Assembly (NCBI GenBank): GCA_013187285.1
Contig: JABMIG010000017.1
Span: 195,848-259,847, forward strand
From: Cyclotella cryptica
Lineage: Eukaryota; Bacillariophyta; Thalassiosirophyceae; Thalassiosirales; Thalassiosiraceae
DNA length: 64,000 bases
Direction: 5' to 3'
The notes beneath the pieces were generated by a model. It was not told the DNA's origin, ran no database searches, and was given only the letters and a program-made list of their open reading frames with translations. The stretch's first letter is position 1, and the number at the start of each line of letters is the position of its first letter. Position numbers and translations under genes: made by a program. Positions 1 to 10,424 of the stretch are shown here, piece after piece.

Positions 1-429
1 TTTCAAGCAGACTTGAGACAGCGCGGTTAGTTTGATGGTTCCCAAACAACAATATGCCCTAATCATCACCGCCTTCCAACAACATCGCAATGTTCAGAAG
101 AAGACACACAATGGAATCCATCGCCCCAAACAAAATCTGTGTGGGCACCTCTCTGTCCTCCCGGATTTCTTGGACCAAGTCATCTTAACATTCAAAGTAG
201 ATGGTTCATGTGGATTGAACAACAATGAGCCCTGTGCCAGCTTCATCACATCATCAATGAATCCAACTATTTCCCACTGGATGCAGAACACAGCAGGCAA
301 GAAGTAGAACACATCACTGTCAGCAAGCAGATGAGCTTCCTATTCAAGAGGACAACGGGCCTGACTGGAGACACCCTCTTGTCTGATCTTGATTTTTTAA
401 CCTTTGCGATTACGTCATTGACTGTGGCA
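1..429. other. Intergenic, nothing recognised
   Basis: No reading frame here resembles a known family. The frames present are short and overlap on both strands, as expected by chance. The long inverted repeat begins just after this stretch. Confidence 0.4.
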
Positions 430-3035
430 GAGCGTATCATGATGGGTGTTTTGTACAGTATCATACCTTGTATGGTATTTACTGCAAGTCTTCTTGTTGC
501 CATACTTGTACACTTAACATCAATGTATGTTCATGCATCTCCACCATGGCATGTTTGCTCCATTCTTGGAAACCTTTTCAGTCCTGGCACCCATGCTGAA
601 TCAGGAAACATTGCTGACACTGGCCTGCTGCTAACAACTTACATGAACAGGGACAGTTGACACAACATGAGAAAAAATGAATTTCCCCTTTTACTACTTT
701 GTCTTAAATATTTAAGCATTCAATGGAATAGTTCCACACCAACTTTCTATTTCTAGAGTTGGTTTCTTACCCCCGGAGTGAACCTGGAGATGCCACTGTT
801 GTCACCTTGCTGTTTGAGAACATATGAATTTCTCATTTTTTAATTTGATGATATATTTTCAATTCATTACTTACACAGCATTCATGCCATGGTTCATATC
901 TTAGCTCCAAGACTGAATATGAAGACGCCTTGGTTGTCACTCCGTTGCTGCCAACAACGAGGAACAGGAACAGTGATTTCCTAGTAGACAAAATATTTCC
1001 CATTTTTCCTTTGATTTTATTCTTGATGTATTTCATCAACCTCATATGCACAACCCTTGAATTCATATCTCAACCCCCAGACTCAATATCGAGACACCAA
1101 TTTCATACTCAACACATAATCAGCAATAGAAAGCAATGTCTGCAAGGGAAAGGTGAGATAAATTTTCTTTCCTATTTTTGCAGCTTTGCTCGATTTTCAT
1201 CAAAAAGTTCTCCTATTCACAGCAACAGTGATAACTCACTTACATTTATGAGGAATATTTTTGTGATAAAGTTGCAGAGACGATTAGGGCTCGGCACATT
1301 GCTAAAAAGTCTATTAATGTGATATATAGAGGCTATGGTGCTCATTTATCTGTTATAAAAGTTAGTAAGAAGAAAATTGAAGTTAAGAAAATTGGAAGGT
1401 GTCTTGCATTGAGGACTGTGGCCGCATAGTTTCTTTTGAGCTATTACATCTTTGTGATAGTATTTATTCTAGTGGAAAATAGATATGTGAGCTTGTTCAC
1501 AGAGGGTACACTGGTGAGATACAAAGCTCTGTTCACGGTTCAGGAAAGGCATGGTGTTGGACTTCTCTGCTTGAGGTATCATACCCCAACAGTTAATATG
1601 TTCATTCACAAGCAACAGGGCTAAATTATGAGCTAAACAGTTTGTACTCATAACCCCAAAAGATGGTATATTTGTCGTCCAGAAGGATTAGACGGATAAA
1701 TGAGGGTGGCACTGGATAGAGGTAAAGCGGTGTAATGAATGGATAATAATGATGAATGTGTGAATATTGGACCTGTGTGTGTAATAATAAAAATGTCTGG
1801 AGGTAGACAAGTATAGCCTATGCACTTTTTCATACATCATTTTGACATAATATGTATTAAAGACAAATCTCACATGGAGGGTTAATTACAGGTTAATTAC
1901 TAGCTTCCTTTATAGATTAAAATGTCTTAGTTAATTAAGACGGCTATATACAATAGGAGCACTATGTATCCTAGAGGTATCATGATACCCAGCCGCCAGA
2001 CAGTGGATTCCAAAAACTGATTTCGAGTAAATTAAAAAAAGAATTTTGGATCAAACAAAGTGACTCTATGTAGTACTGTAGAAACATATCAATTTTCTAC
2101 AAGAATGAATGTATCGGATCGCTCCAATCTGCTGCATTCAACTGACAATAAGAACACCGTTCGAAAGCTGGGAAAAAGATCTTTCGATTGATGTAAGGTT
2201 GTAAATATTGTTTTACTCCAGCTGTGACGTCATTTTTGTCTGCCACACGGACAAAAGACAGAGCAGGAGTGCTTCTTTTGTATGTAGCCGTCTTAATTGT
2301 GTTGCTAGCATTCTAATAGATAAATTTGTCACTAGTTGCCATTTAGAGTCGAGATCAAAAGGTCTTTCTGAAAAAATCAGCTCTCTAGACATTTTCATTT
2401 TTACTTGGACCTTTAAATTTAATAGTATTTACTTTTTATCATCTTAGACATTTTGAACATGTATTAGGTAAATTGTGGTAGTTCTGAGCTTAGTTTCACA
2501 TGTCTGCTGCGTCCGCGTCCAAAAATTGTTGAAAAAGACACCATGCAGGACATGTCCTGGAAACGCTCTGGACACGTCCAGGACATATTCCTGGACATCT
2601 TGTGCTTTTAGTGTTTTCAAACGAGGACACAGGGCATTCAATTTTAGACACAGAGGACATGACAGGACGTGAGAGGACATGGAGTGTTTACTTCATTCAT
2701 AGAGTCCTTTTTGATACTTTTAGGTGAATATATCAAGAGTTGTGGTTGTGGCATGTACATAACATTCATTTAAGTGCAATCCATAAAGATTGCAGTGCAG
2801 AAATACTTAAGATACGTTGACATGTGCCTTGATACTGTTATGTAATGTATGTGAGTCAAAACTTCTGAAGACATGGGGCGGACATGGGACTCAACACTGA
2901 CATATGTCCTCATGTCCACAAAAAACCACGTCCTGGGGAAAGTTAGGACATGGGACACGTCCAAGGACACGTCCAGGACATGTCCAGGACATGTGACACT
3001 AAGGTTCTGAGGGTAGCACCCAAATCAGATATGAT
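430..3035 (+). repeat. Left arm of a long inverted repeat (about 2.6 kb)
   Basis: Read against the reverse complement of 13197-15603, this stretch matches in many collinear blocks. Examples are the segment near 640-830 (the words around 'ATGAGAAAAAATGAATTTCC' and 'GATGCCACTGTTGTCACC') against 15250-15380, the segment near 1560-1860 against 13450-14060, and the far end near 3004-3035 against 13200-13239. The arm carries a hAT-type insertion at 2489-3003 that the other arm lacks. No coding region is supported. The arms look like two diverged copies of one non-coding repeat placed head to head around the RedCAP and NDK genes. Identity is moderate, roughly 70-80% by eye, so the duplication is not recent. 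Confidence 0.75.
2489..3003. mobile_element. hAT-type MITE, 515 bp, with 8-bp target site duplication
   Basis: The ends are inverted repeats: CTTAGTTTCACATGTC at the left and GACATGTGACACTAAG at the right. The element is flanked on both sides by the 8-mer GTTCTGAG (2481-2488 and 3004-3011). The same place in the opposite arm of the inverted repeat (13232-13239, read on the minus strand) has one copy of GTTCTGAG and no element, so an empty site is present in this window. An 8-bp duplication is the mark of hAT-family transposition. The interior has no ORF but is full of short palindromic words such as GGACATGTCC and GGACACGTCC close to both ends, like the subterminal motifs to which hAT transposases bind. 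Confidence 0.88.
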
Positions 3036-4786
3036 CACAGTAAACACAATTGTACTTACATGTAAAGAATTAATTTTCGGGTTGACATACAAGGGTAGTC
3101 ATCATGTTATGATTTTTACGTCTGTTTACCTTTAAAATTATATCTTATATCAAAAATGATGTGCAAAGCACACTACTTGCACCAGCTTACACAATCCACG
3201 TAATTCTTTATTTATGACTTCCTTTGTTTCTACAAATTGCATGCTGTTGAGCATGCAGCCCGCTGCAAAAAGTCTTGCATCAGCTGCTAGTAATCATAGG
3301 AGGCAGAACAAACTTCTCCAAGCTTTATAGATTTACAGTATAAGCCAGATTATAAGTAATACAAATGTCAAAAGATACTTTTAAGTACATTTATGTTCCG
3401 CCCCCCCTGTTAGTGTTTTCAACATGGTGAAAAATATAGGTATCTGAAAACCTTATCCTAATACATTGAGGTAGCAATGTTGTACCCCTCCCACCATTTT
3501 TCCTGTGTTGCTTGTCCATGATGTCCACCCCTTTAACATGTGTGTGAAACATCTTGTGACTTCCGATGACATTGGAGGTTTCTCAGCAACTATCCGGAGC
3601 CACGGGAAGCAATTCGTATGGCCGTATTGCTGGTGTGAAGGGGAAACTGTTCTTGAGGGTTTTAGTTCCGTTTGAGTGGATTAATAACTAAAGAACACAA
3701 AATGTCAGTGAGACTCGGCAGGTGTTACTTATACACTGGTGCTACCTATAATCAGCTTATACGGTAGGGCATCATCATTGGACGGTCCCAATCAAATCAT
3801 CCTTGGATCAGGAGGGGTGACATGAGCTTGACCAAGACATCAGTACCCGACTACTTTGGGAGTCATTATTGGCGGTTGGTCAGTCAACTTTTGCTCTAAC
3901 TAGCTCGTGTTGTGGCCAATTTTTAGGTACCCGACTACCGGGGGGGGGCCAGTTTGGCAACTGGTCAGGGTACGTCAGGGTACATAGGCAGAAAACAGAT
4001 AAATTATTACAAGCAGCCGCTGCAAGATTTTTTAGCAGCAATAGGAGCCTGCAAACTGGAAGAAGTCTTGTTTCTCTAAAGAAAGATAACAGCCGAAGCC
4101 AGTTAGTGCTCACTCCATGCTAGCTTTGCTCGCGTGGTATGCACGAGCGCAAAATTTGATATATTTTTAAAGGATGTATTGCCTTTTTTAAAAGAGCACG
4201 TAAAACAAAGATGAGCCTTTGAGGCTAGAGAACCAGTTATACAATCACAGCACGTGATTAAGTGCTGCCTTAGCACTCAAACTCACTTAAATATTGATTT
4301 GAGAAGTTTTCACAAAACAATATTCGAATCTTATTTTATCTCATTTTGACCAGACCTAAGTGGGAACTGAATTTGTATTTAAATTGTGAGCGCCAGTATG
4401 TGTGCAAAAGAGTTGCAAAAAAGTTGTGTGACGGGACCGATTGACACAAATATTTGTGAGCCCACAACCATTAATTTTGTGTGGGACGTCTCCCAGTCGT
4501 AGGAAAAGATTGTGCAAAAAAAGTGTTGGGTCCGAAATTGAGGAAATTTGCGTAGGGCATGGGGAAATGTGTGAACAAGGAGTTGTGTGAGCACTAAAAC
4601 TACTCCTTAGTAACTCAAACCCAGCATCAATACCATAGATAACGTCACTATTTTTTGGTAGCCATCATAGACAACTCTATGATTTTCCCACGTCATGGAA
4701 AGAAATCTACATGCAAAAGCACTAGTAAACTAGCAATATTAATTTGATTACGTCAAAATCATAGAACCATTTTATGATGTTGTCTA
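3036..4786. other. Intergenic repeat debris
   Basis: No coding region is supported. The segment about 3799-3960 is an inverted match to about 8390-8545; they share the block around TTGGATC..AGGAGGGGTGACATG. The segment about 4010-4095 matches 16178-16260 in direct orientation and contains a small hairpin built on AGCAGCCGCTGC. A run of G lies at about 3950. The rest is AT-rich with no recognised feature. Confidence 0.5.
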
Positions 4787-5796
4787 GTGCCAATTTCTGG
4801 CACCAAGACTGTGCATACACATCATAGAGGGGTACAATTCCCCATCAAAAGATCAGCAGCACATCTGGCATGGGCAATTGTAACAGGAATCCCTCCATTT
4901 GTCGAGCAGTTTTGCAGCATCAACAAGCTGGAAGAGATTGCAGCAGTACTTGAAGAGGCGGGAATTAACGCTATAGACAAAAAGTGAAGGCTGACGGTGG
5001 TATCAATTCTTCCATCCTCAATGAGAGGCTGAAGAACTTGCAAGACTTACTCATGAAATGGTTGGAAGAAGTTGGTAACATAGGTGGCAGTCCTGTTGAA
5101 CCCGAAGTTGTTGCTGCCGGTGATCATATTGACATACTGCAGAGGAGAAACATTCTTTTCTACTGGGGTAAGTTTTGGTGTCTCCCAGAGTCTTTTGCAT
5201 TTCTTACCGAAGTTACTTGTTTGAATGGCTGGAGAATGTGGCTGAAGGGTAAGGCTGTTGTTGTCATCAACAAGACTTACATGATCAAGCCTTTCATGCA
5301 GCTCAAGGGTTCAGATTTGCCACTGAAGGAGTTGGCGAATGAGTTAGACACAAAATGGAAGCCAATTTTCGGAAGATAGCGGAGGCTCCAGGATTGGTGA
5401 TACCAACAGATGTTGATGAGGATTTTGTCCAGTCTTCTTTTCATTTCGCAACAGACTATCTCAAGCAGACTGTGAGCTATATTTGGGCTTGCAAAAGATG
5501 AAGGGCACCTCAGTAAGTATACAATTGGGACGTGGTCAAAAAAGGTTGCTCGTAGTGAAATGATCAAGAATGGTACAGCAGAAGATAAAGCAAGACTTCC
5601 TCCAAGTCCAGCTCATAACAAAGTGGATGGCAGGAATCATGGTGGGTGGAGTGTTCAAAGAAAGGGAATTAGACAGGTGGCAAGAAGGGCAAGAGTAAAC
5701 AGTCAGGAAGTAGCACAGGAGGTAGTGGATGGTTTTGAGAGGGCTTTCGTTTATGTTGGAGTCTCTGAGTCAGGAGGTACATTAGATGGCCTTTGA
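4787..5796 (+). pseudogene. Degraded ORF of a repeat-associated family, function unknown
   Basis: Three successive plus-strand frames look like pieces of one protein: 4787-4987, 4984-5379, and a third piece that continues through about 5340-5500 and 5510-5796. Visible features are a tryptophan-rich stretch (LNGWRMWLKG at about 5224-5250), a segment ending in SDLPLKELANELDTKWKPIF, and a basic stretch with TWSKKVARSEMIKNGTAEDK near 5530-5590. The frame changes near 4985 and 5380 and a stop near 5500 show that it is broken, unless introns were missed. The general look recalls repetitive hypothetical proteins of diatom genomes, but this is an impression and not a family assignment. The domain is not identified. 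Confidence 0.4.
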
Positions 5797-6489
5797 GATG
5801 GCTGATGGGGCAGGGGTACAGTCCTGATGGTTTTTTTATGTCTAGGTGACTTTTTCCATCATGGTCAAAGGGACTGGAACTCAGGGTTCTGTGTGTTTGT
5901 TGTGTGGATTTTTAGTCTTTGTGGAATTTTGTGTTCATAAAGTATACTAGATGATGATTAGACCTTCTTTACTCCTGCAGTATTATAAGTAGTTTGTATA
6001 ATGAACAAGTCGCTACACAGGTAATAGAGTTTGTTGAGTTTTTCTAGAGTACACTATGACCAGCTTGCAATAGATAATTACATCCTATTATATCTTTTCA
6101 CTATGATTAAAGCTAGACCTTTCTTGTCCTCGAATTGCTTTAACATATAATATGTTGTCACGTGTACATATATGAGTACATATATGATAATGTCGCCCTG
6201 TAATGAGGATTAGAGATGTAACATAATAGGGTTTAGACTATGATACTATACTCCCTAGAGGTAGTTATTTCTAAGCCTACTTAGGCCTAAAACCAGTACT
6301 CATGACCCCATCAAGGGAAGCTTCATATTAAAATGACCGCTCGATCCCCTTGAAGTTCTCGTCCCTTAAGTTAACTCAAGTTTTCAAGTCATTTTGGTCG
6401 ATTTCGGCAAGGCAGCAGCTGGAGTTGAGCCAGGTTCCAAGACGGGCATAATTTTTTGTGGAATGAAACGTTGTAGGGTGAGGTTAAGT
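5797..6489. other. Intergenic, AT-rich, nothing recognised
   Basis: No ORF of note, no RNA gene and no repeat shared with the rest of the window was found. The sequence just before 6490 leads into a tandem duplication. Confidence 0.4.
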
Positions 6490-6494
6490 ACCTT

Positions 6495-6840
6495 CCCCCC
6501 ACAGTTTTGCAAGATAGAGAAATATTATTGCCAACGATTGATTCATAAGAAGAGGAGGAGTCGCGTGCACCCAATCTTAGGGATTATTGCCCAAGTGTGA
6601 TTCAAAGGGTGAGGAGGAGTCGCGCGGTAGCAGTCTTTTTCGAATTCGCAACAGCCCAGATATAATGGGTATCCCAACAGTTTTGCAAGAAAGAGAAATA
6701 TTGCCGAAGGTTGATTCAGATGAAGAGCAGGAGTCGCGTGCATGCAATATAAGGGAATACTGCCCAAGTGTGATTCAAAGGGTGAAGAGGAGTTGCGCGC
6801 TAGCAGTCTTTTTCGAATTAGCAACGGCCTAGATAATATG
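6495..6840. repeat. Two-unit tandem duplication, period about 177 bp
   Basis: The unit starting near 6501 (CAGTTTTGCAAGATAGAGAA) recurs near 6678 (CAGTTTTGCAAGAAAGAGAA). Both units continue with a GATTCA..GAAGAG..GAGTCGCGTGCA block, then GCCCAAGTGTGATTCAAAGG, then AGCAGTCTTTTTCGAATT. The copies differ by scattered substitutions and small indels. The short ORFs on both strands follow the duplicated DNA and are not supported as genes. Confidence 0.8.
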
Positions 6841-7170
6841 GGTGGTCATCGCTTAGCATAAATTGACAAGACTGGTCGCGGCGCAGCCCAGAGAACATGG
6901 GAAACACGGAACAGCCCTTTTGATCAATATGGTCATGGATTAGTCTCATGATCGCTTGTTTTATTTAAATCATTGTTATTAGGAGAAAGGCCTAGTCAAT
7001 CGCAATCAAGCCCCTCAATTTTTGGCCATGCTTTATGTTCAGTTTAGATATATTTGTAAAGGTAACATCGAATTAAAAGATTGTGATTACCCATGCATGT
7101 CAAACACAAAAATAGTTTATTTACAGGTGAATTCGTGTAAATATAAATATATTACCAATAATGGCCGAAA
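6841..7170. other. Intergenic, nothing recognised
   Basis: AT-rich sequence leading into the transposase fragment. No inverted repeat that could serve as its terminus was found. Confidence 0.35.
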
Positions 7171-7626
7171 GTGAAAAAAGTGTCTCATGGCGGAGAAGGA
7201 GGAACACAATTCTCGATTAATGATAAACTAAGATTTTTTCAAGAAAAAATCTTGACAGAAGTTTTCCGGTCAAAATATTTGTATACTTTTGACCATACTG
7301 TGGGTATCATCCTGGATGCGTATCACGTGCACGTGATGGGATCGGTCGTAAATCGCATTCAGGGGTTGGGGATTGAGGTGATCCACATTCCTGCTGGATG
7401 CACGTATCTGTGCCAGCCCATCGACGTGGGTGTCAACAAACCCATCAAGAGTCGACTTAGCAAGAAGTGGGAAGAGTGGATGATGACAGGAGACGGAATC
7501 ATCAACGAGAAGGCACGCGAGCCATCTCGCAAAACGGTGGCTGAGTGGCTTGTTGATGTCTACAACAACATGCCTGAGGAAATCGGGAAAAATTCGTGGA
7601 AGAAGACTGGGTTCGAGTGGTTTTAA
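7171..7626 (+). pseudogene. pogo/Tigger-like (DDE_1) transposase, C-terminal part
   Basis: The 151-residue frame contains the core of a DDE_1 transposase, the CENP-B/jerky/pogo group. It has a strand carrying the second catalytic Asp (ILDAYHVHVMG, residues about 46-56), then GIEVIHIPAGCTYLCQPIDVGVNKPIK (residues about 67-93), the conserved stretch before the last catalytic acid, then a helix with W-x-x-W (KWEEWM). The end KNSWKKTGFEWF matches the usual WKKTGF terminus. The first catalytic Asp region and the DNA-binding N terminus are missing, and the leading residues do not look like the family. This is therefore a 3' remnant and is unlikely to be active. Confidence 0.8.
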
Positions 7627-7755
7627 ACAATTAAAAAAAACTGCATAATGACTAAGATTGAATGTTTGTCTACAGAGAGTTTGAAATCATTAACATTATT
7701 GATTTATTTTAATGAGTAATTGTTTAATGCAACTTTTTAATTGTTGTCAATCAAT

Positions 7756-8124
7756 TCACCGTAGGCGTAGCCATGATTGCGGTAGTAGAGAGCCATGATT
7801 GCGGTAGTAGAGGTGCCTCATGCTCTTGTTGGCCGTATCAGGAAGAAACACTTCCGTGATACGCAACAACGCCCCGTCCAGAAGCTGCACATTTGGCCCT
7901 ATTGCATATTCACGTGCAGCAAAACAGACACGACAACCATCCGTCCCATCATCATCGACGGCATATCCGGCAAGGTGGGAAACCTCCACAAGGCGCAACC
8001 GGATAAACGTACCGACTCCGTTGCCAGGCCTCTCAATTAAAGCATTCCCGCATCCATAGGGGTGCGCGTCGCATTTCCGGCCGTGATCATCAGGGAGGAA
8101 CCACACCAGAACGATTTGATTCAT
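7756..8124 (-). CDS. Hypothetical protein, 122 aa, possibly transposon-linked
   Basis: An open frame of good composition reads away from the pogo-like remnant. The central part (CGNALIERPGNGVGTFIRLRL, then EVSHLAGYAVDDDGTDGCRV and a later TEVFLPDTANKSMRHLYYRNHG) reads like a folded protein rather than chance sequence, but no family is recognised. The last residues lie in a short tandem duplication of about 20 bp (CATGATTGCGGTAGTAGAG repeated near 7771-7810). It ends about 130 bp after the pogo-like fragment, tail to tail, so the two may belong to one element. Confidence 0.4.
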   Translation of the reverse strand: MNQIVLVWFLPDDHGRKCDAHPYGCGNALIERPGNGVGTFIRLRLVEVSHLAGYAVDDDGTDGCRVCFAAREYAIGPNVQLLDGALLRITEVFLPDTANKSMRHLYYRNHGSLLPQSWLRLR

Positions 8125-8936
8125 GTTTTCGTGGGAACGTGCTGGGTGAGCTCGCGTTGTGATGTGATGTGATGTGATGTGAGCTGAGCGAGAAAATGGG
8201 ATAACTCGACAACCAACCGGAGTTACTGGGAGCTATACATATAGGCATGTTGCTGTGGGCAAGGAGAGTCTAGTTTCAATGTTTTTAGAATGACCGAGGA
8301 GGTTCAACATGCCAAAAAACACATATGTCACAAAATCGGGTAAAAAAGAGCTAATAATCCGTGGGATCCTGTCATCAGAGATGTACGGTACCCAGGAGAA
8401 GAACGGGTGGCGGGCAAAAATTTCGGTCTCGGTAGATACTTCTTAACTACTTTGAACCATTGGATTGGCGGTCCATTTTGGTAGCCGGGTCTTAGTTAGT
8501 GAAATTTGTTAGCATGTCACCCCTCCTCTTGGATCCATCCTTGAAACCCTTTCATACTTAGCTGTAAGATGATACCGACTTTTTGCTTTGTATGACGTCT
8601 GTCGAGCTAAGTCTTGCTGTAGAACTCACTGACTCAGCAAGTTATTAGTGGCACATTGGAATTATCTTCCCTATCAAGTTCTCCTTTATTACAGACTCTA
8701 CAAAATAACTTTACAATAAATCCAAAAGGTCCACGCCAGTGAAGGATACCCGTTATTTTTGATTGACGTATGACCACCCCTCTACCACCCCTCATTCGTC
8801 ATCAATCTTTTCTTATTTTCATCGTCATCGATCATTTCTTCCGCGTCATCCATCACTCACTTGCGCCATCCACCAGAAATCCGAATCCTTTCGAAAGCCG
8901 CATAAGTTACACCGGCCGACCCCCACCAACAATACC
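8125..8936. other. Upstream region of the RedCAP gene; repeat and microsatellite
   Basis: GATGT repeats occur at about 8158-8182. About 8390-8545 is an inverted partner of 3799-3960. The 200 bp before the ATG at 8937 are rich in C and T (CATCAATC, TCATCGATC), as is common in 5' leaders of highly expressed diatom genes. No TATA box can be assigned with confidence. Confidence 0.45.
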
Positions 8937-10424
8937 ATGAAGTTCTCTTCCACCCTTTTAGCTGCTTTCACAGTCCAGGCTTCAGCGTTTTCCACTCCAA
9001 GCGCTGCTGTTAAGGGCACTCATCGTTATGCTGCCACGTTGGAAGCTCCCGTAGAAGACAAGACAAATGGACCGGTTCCCTCTCAGGTGAACCAACCTAG
9101 TGCGCCTTCTATGGATGTGGAGAAAGACTGGCCTGTAGAAGAATTCGTTAAAGATTCGGATCGGGTCATGCCGTGAGTTTCTTTTCGTAACGCCTGATAG
9201 AGTTGGTGTTATTGCCTATTGCCTGCTGCAGTGGTCATGCCGGACTCGAGTGCGTATGATGAAGATATCATTTGGAGAGCACTTGGCTAAGTTATCGGAA
9301 CCGCGAGAGCGGATTGCCCTCCGAATAACTGCCTCGCATTGCAAATATCCACATTTATGCAGTAGCTCTGCAGTCTGACGCACTTTATTCTCAGAGATGA
9401 TTCGTTTTCTCGGTGCTGCTTGTGACTATGAGAAATGTATTTGTAGGTGTTGAACCGACATGAGTCAGTGTTGCTTTACCTAACTTGTACACTTTTGCTC
9501 ACTTCAAATGTTCATCAACAAATTCCTCGAAATGTCAGTGGTCGTTATGATGGGACAACCAACTCAATTGCAGTCCCTTTTCTCCCCCGCCCGACTGGTC
9601 TCGACGGGTCTCACGCTGGGGATTACGGCTTCGACCCCCTTGGCCTTTCTGAGAAGATGGATCTGTACTCCATGCAAGAATCTGAACTTCGTCACTCACG
9701 TCTCGCCATGCTCGCCGTAGTTGGATGGCCCATGAGTGAATTGCTTGCACCTGATTGGATGCTGCAGGATGGATGCGCACCGAGCGTTCTGAACGGGGTA
9801 AACCCTCTCAGCTTTTTGGCTATCGTTGGCTTCTTGGGAGCTGCCGGATACTTTGAATTGCAAACGTCTCTTCGTAGTAACATTGATACTCCCTTGGGAA
9901 AACAGCATCAGAAGGACATGAGTGCTATCTGGAAGTATGGTGTGGCCGGAGACTACAATTGGGACCCCCTGAATTTGTATTCCTCCTGCGGTAATGACTG
10001 GAAAGGACGTAAGGGCTTGAGAGAGGTTGAAGTGAGCCATGGTCGTTCTGCCATGTTGGGTATTACTTACTTCGCGGCGTGGGAGGCGTTGACTGGTCAC
10101 CCAATTGTCGAGAACAACATGCTTTTTCACCCCAATATTTTGTTTCCCGCCTTGGTCGCTGGATACGTCGCTTGGAGCCAGGTCTATGAAATCTCATCAT
10201 TAACGGAATATCCTATTGATATCAAGTACACAAACGAAGGTGAAATGAAACTGAAAAGATTCCAGAACGGAGTTGAACAGATCGTGAAGGAAAATGCTGA
10301 AACTACCGAGAAGGTCACAAAAGTGCTCTCCGATCTTGACGCCAAGTACGGAATTGTAGATAAGTTGGCTGCGGCTCCGAAAGAAATTGAGGCCAAGATC
10401 AGATCCACTTACAAGTATTGGTAA
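8937..10424 (+). CDS. RedCAP-type light-harvesting protein (LHC superfamily), plastid
   Basis: Proposed CDS is join(8937..9172,9539..10424), 373 aa. Exon 1 ends CC|GTGAGT and exon 2 starts after TGTCAG; the phase fits and gives the join RVMP-GRYDG. Residues 1-17 are a signal peptide with the diatom plastid site ASA|F at 15-18, so the product should cross into the complex plastid. Helix 1 carries GDYGFDPLGL (106-115) and the chlorophyll-binding E-x-x-H-S-R motif (128-133). A second GDYNWDPLNL lies at 216-225, followed by helix 3 with EVEVSHGRSAML (241-252). The conserved IAVPFLPRPTGLDG lead-in and the two unequal LHC motifs suggest a RedCAP rather than an ordinary fucoxanthin chlorophyll protein. 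After helix 3 there is a long charged C-terminal tail. Membership of the LHC superfamily is certain; the RedCAP subtype is inferred from memory of family features. Confidence 0.93.

Noticed and set aside
331-660. 109-aa plus-strand ORF as a gene
   Set aside because: It lies largely in the long inverted repeat, has a chance-like composition, and is matched by no equivalent frame in the other arm.
9447-9572. Start of the antenna protein at 9447 as a single-exon gene
   Set aside because: It would lack the signal peptide and the conserved lead-in. The exon 1 at 8937-9172 with GT-AG borders in phase restores both.
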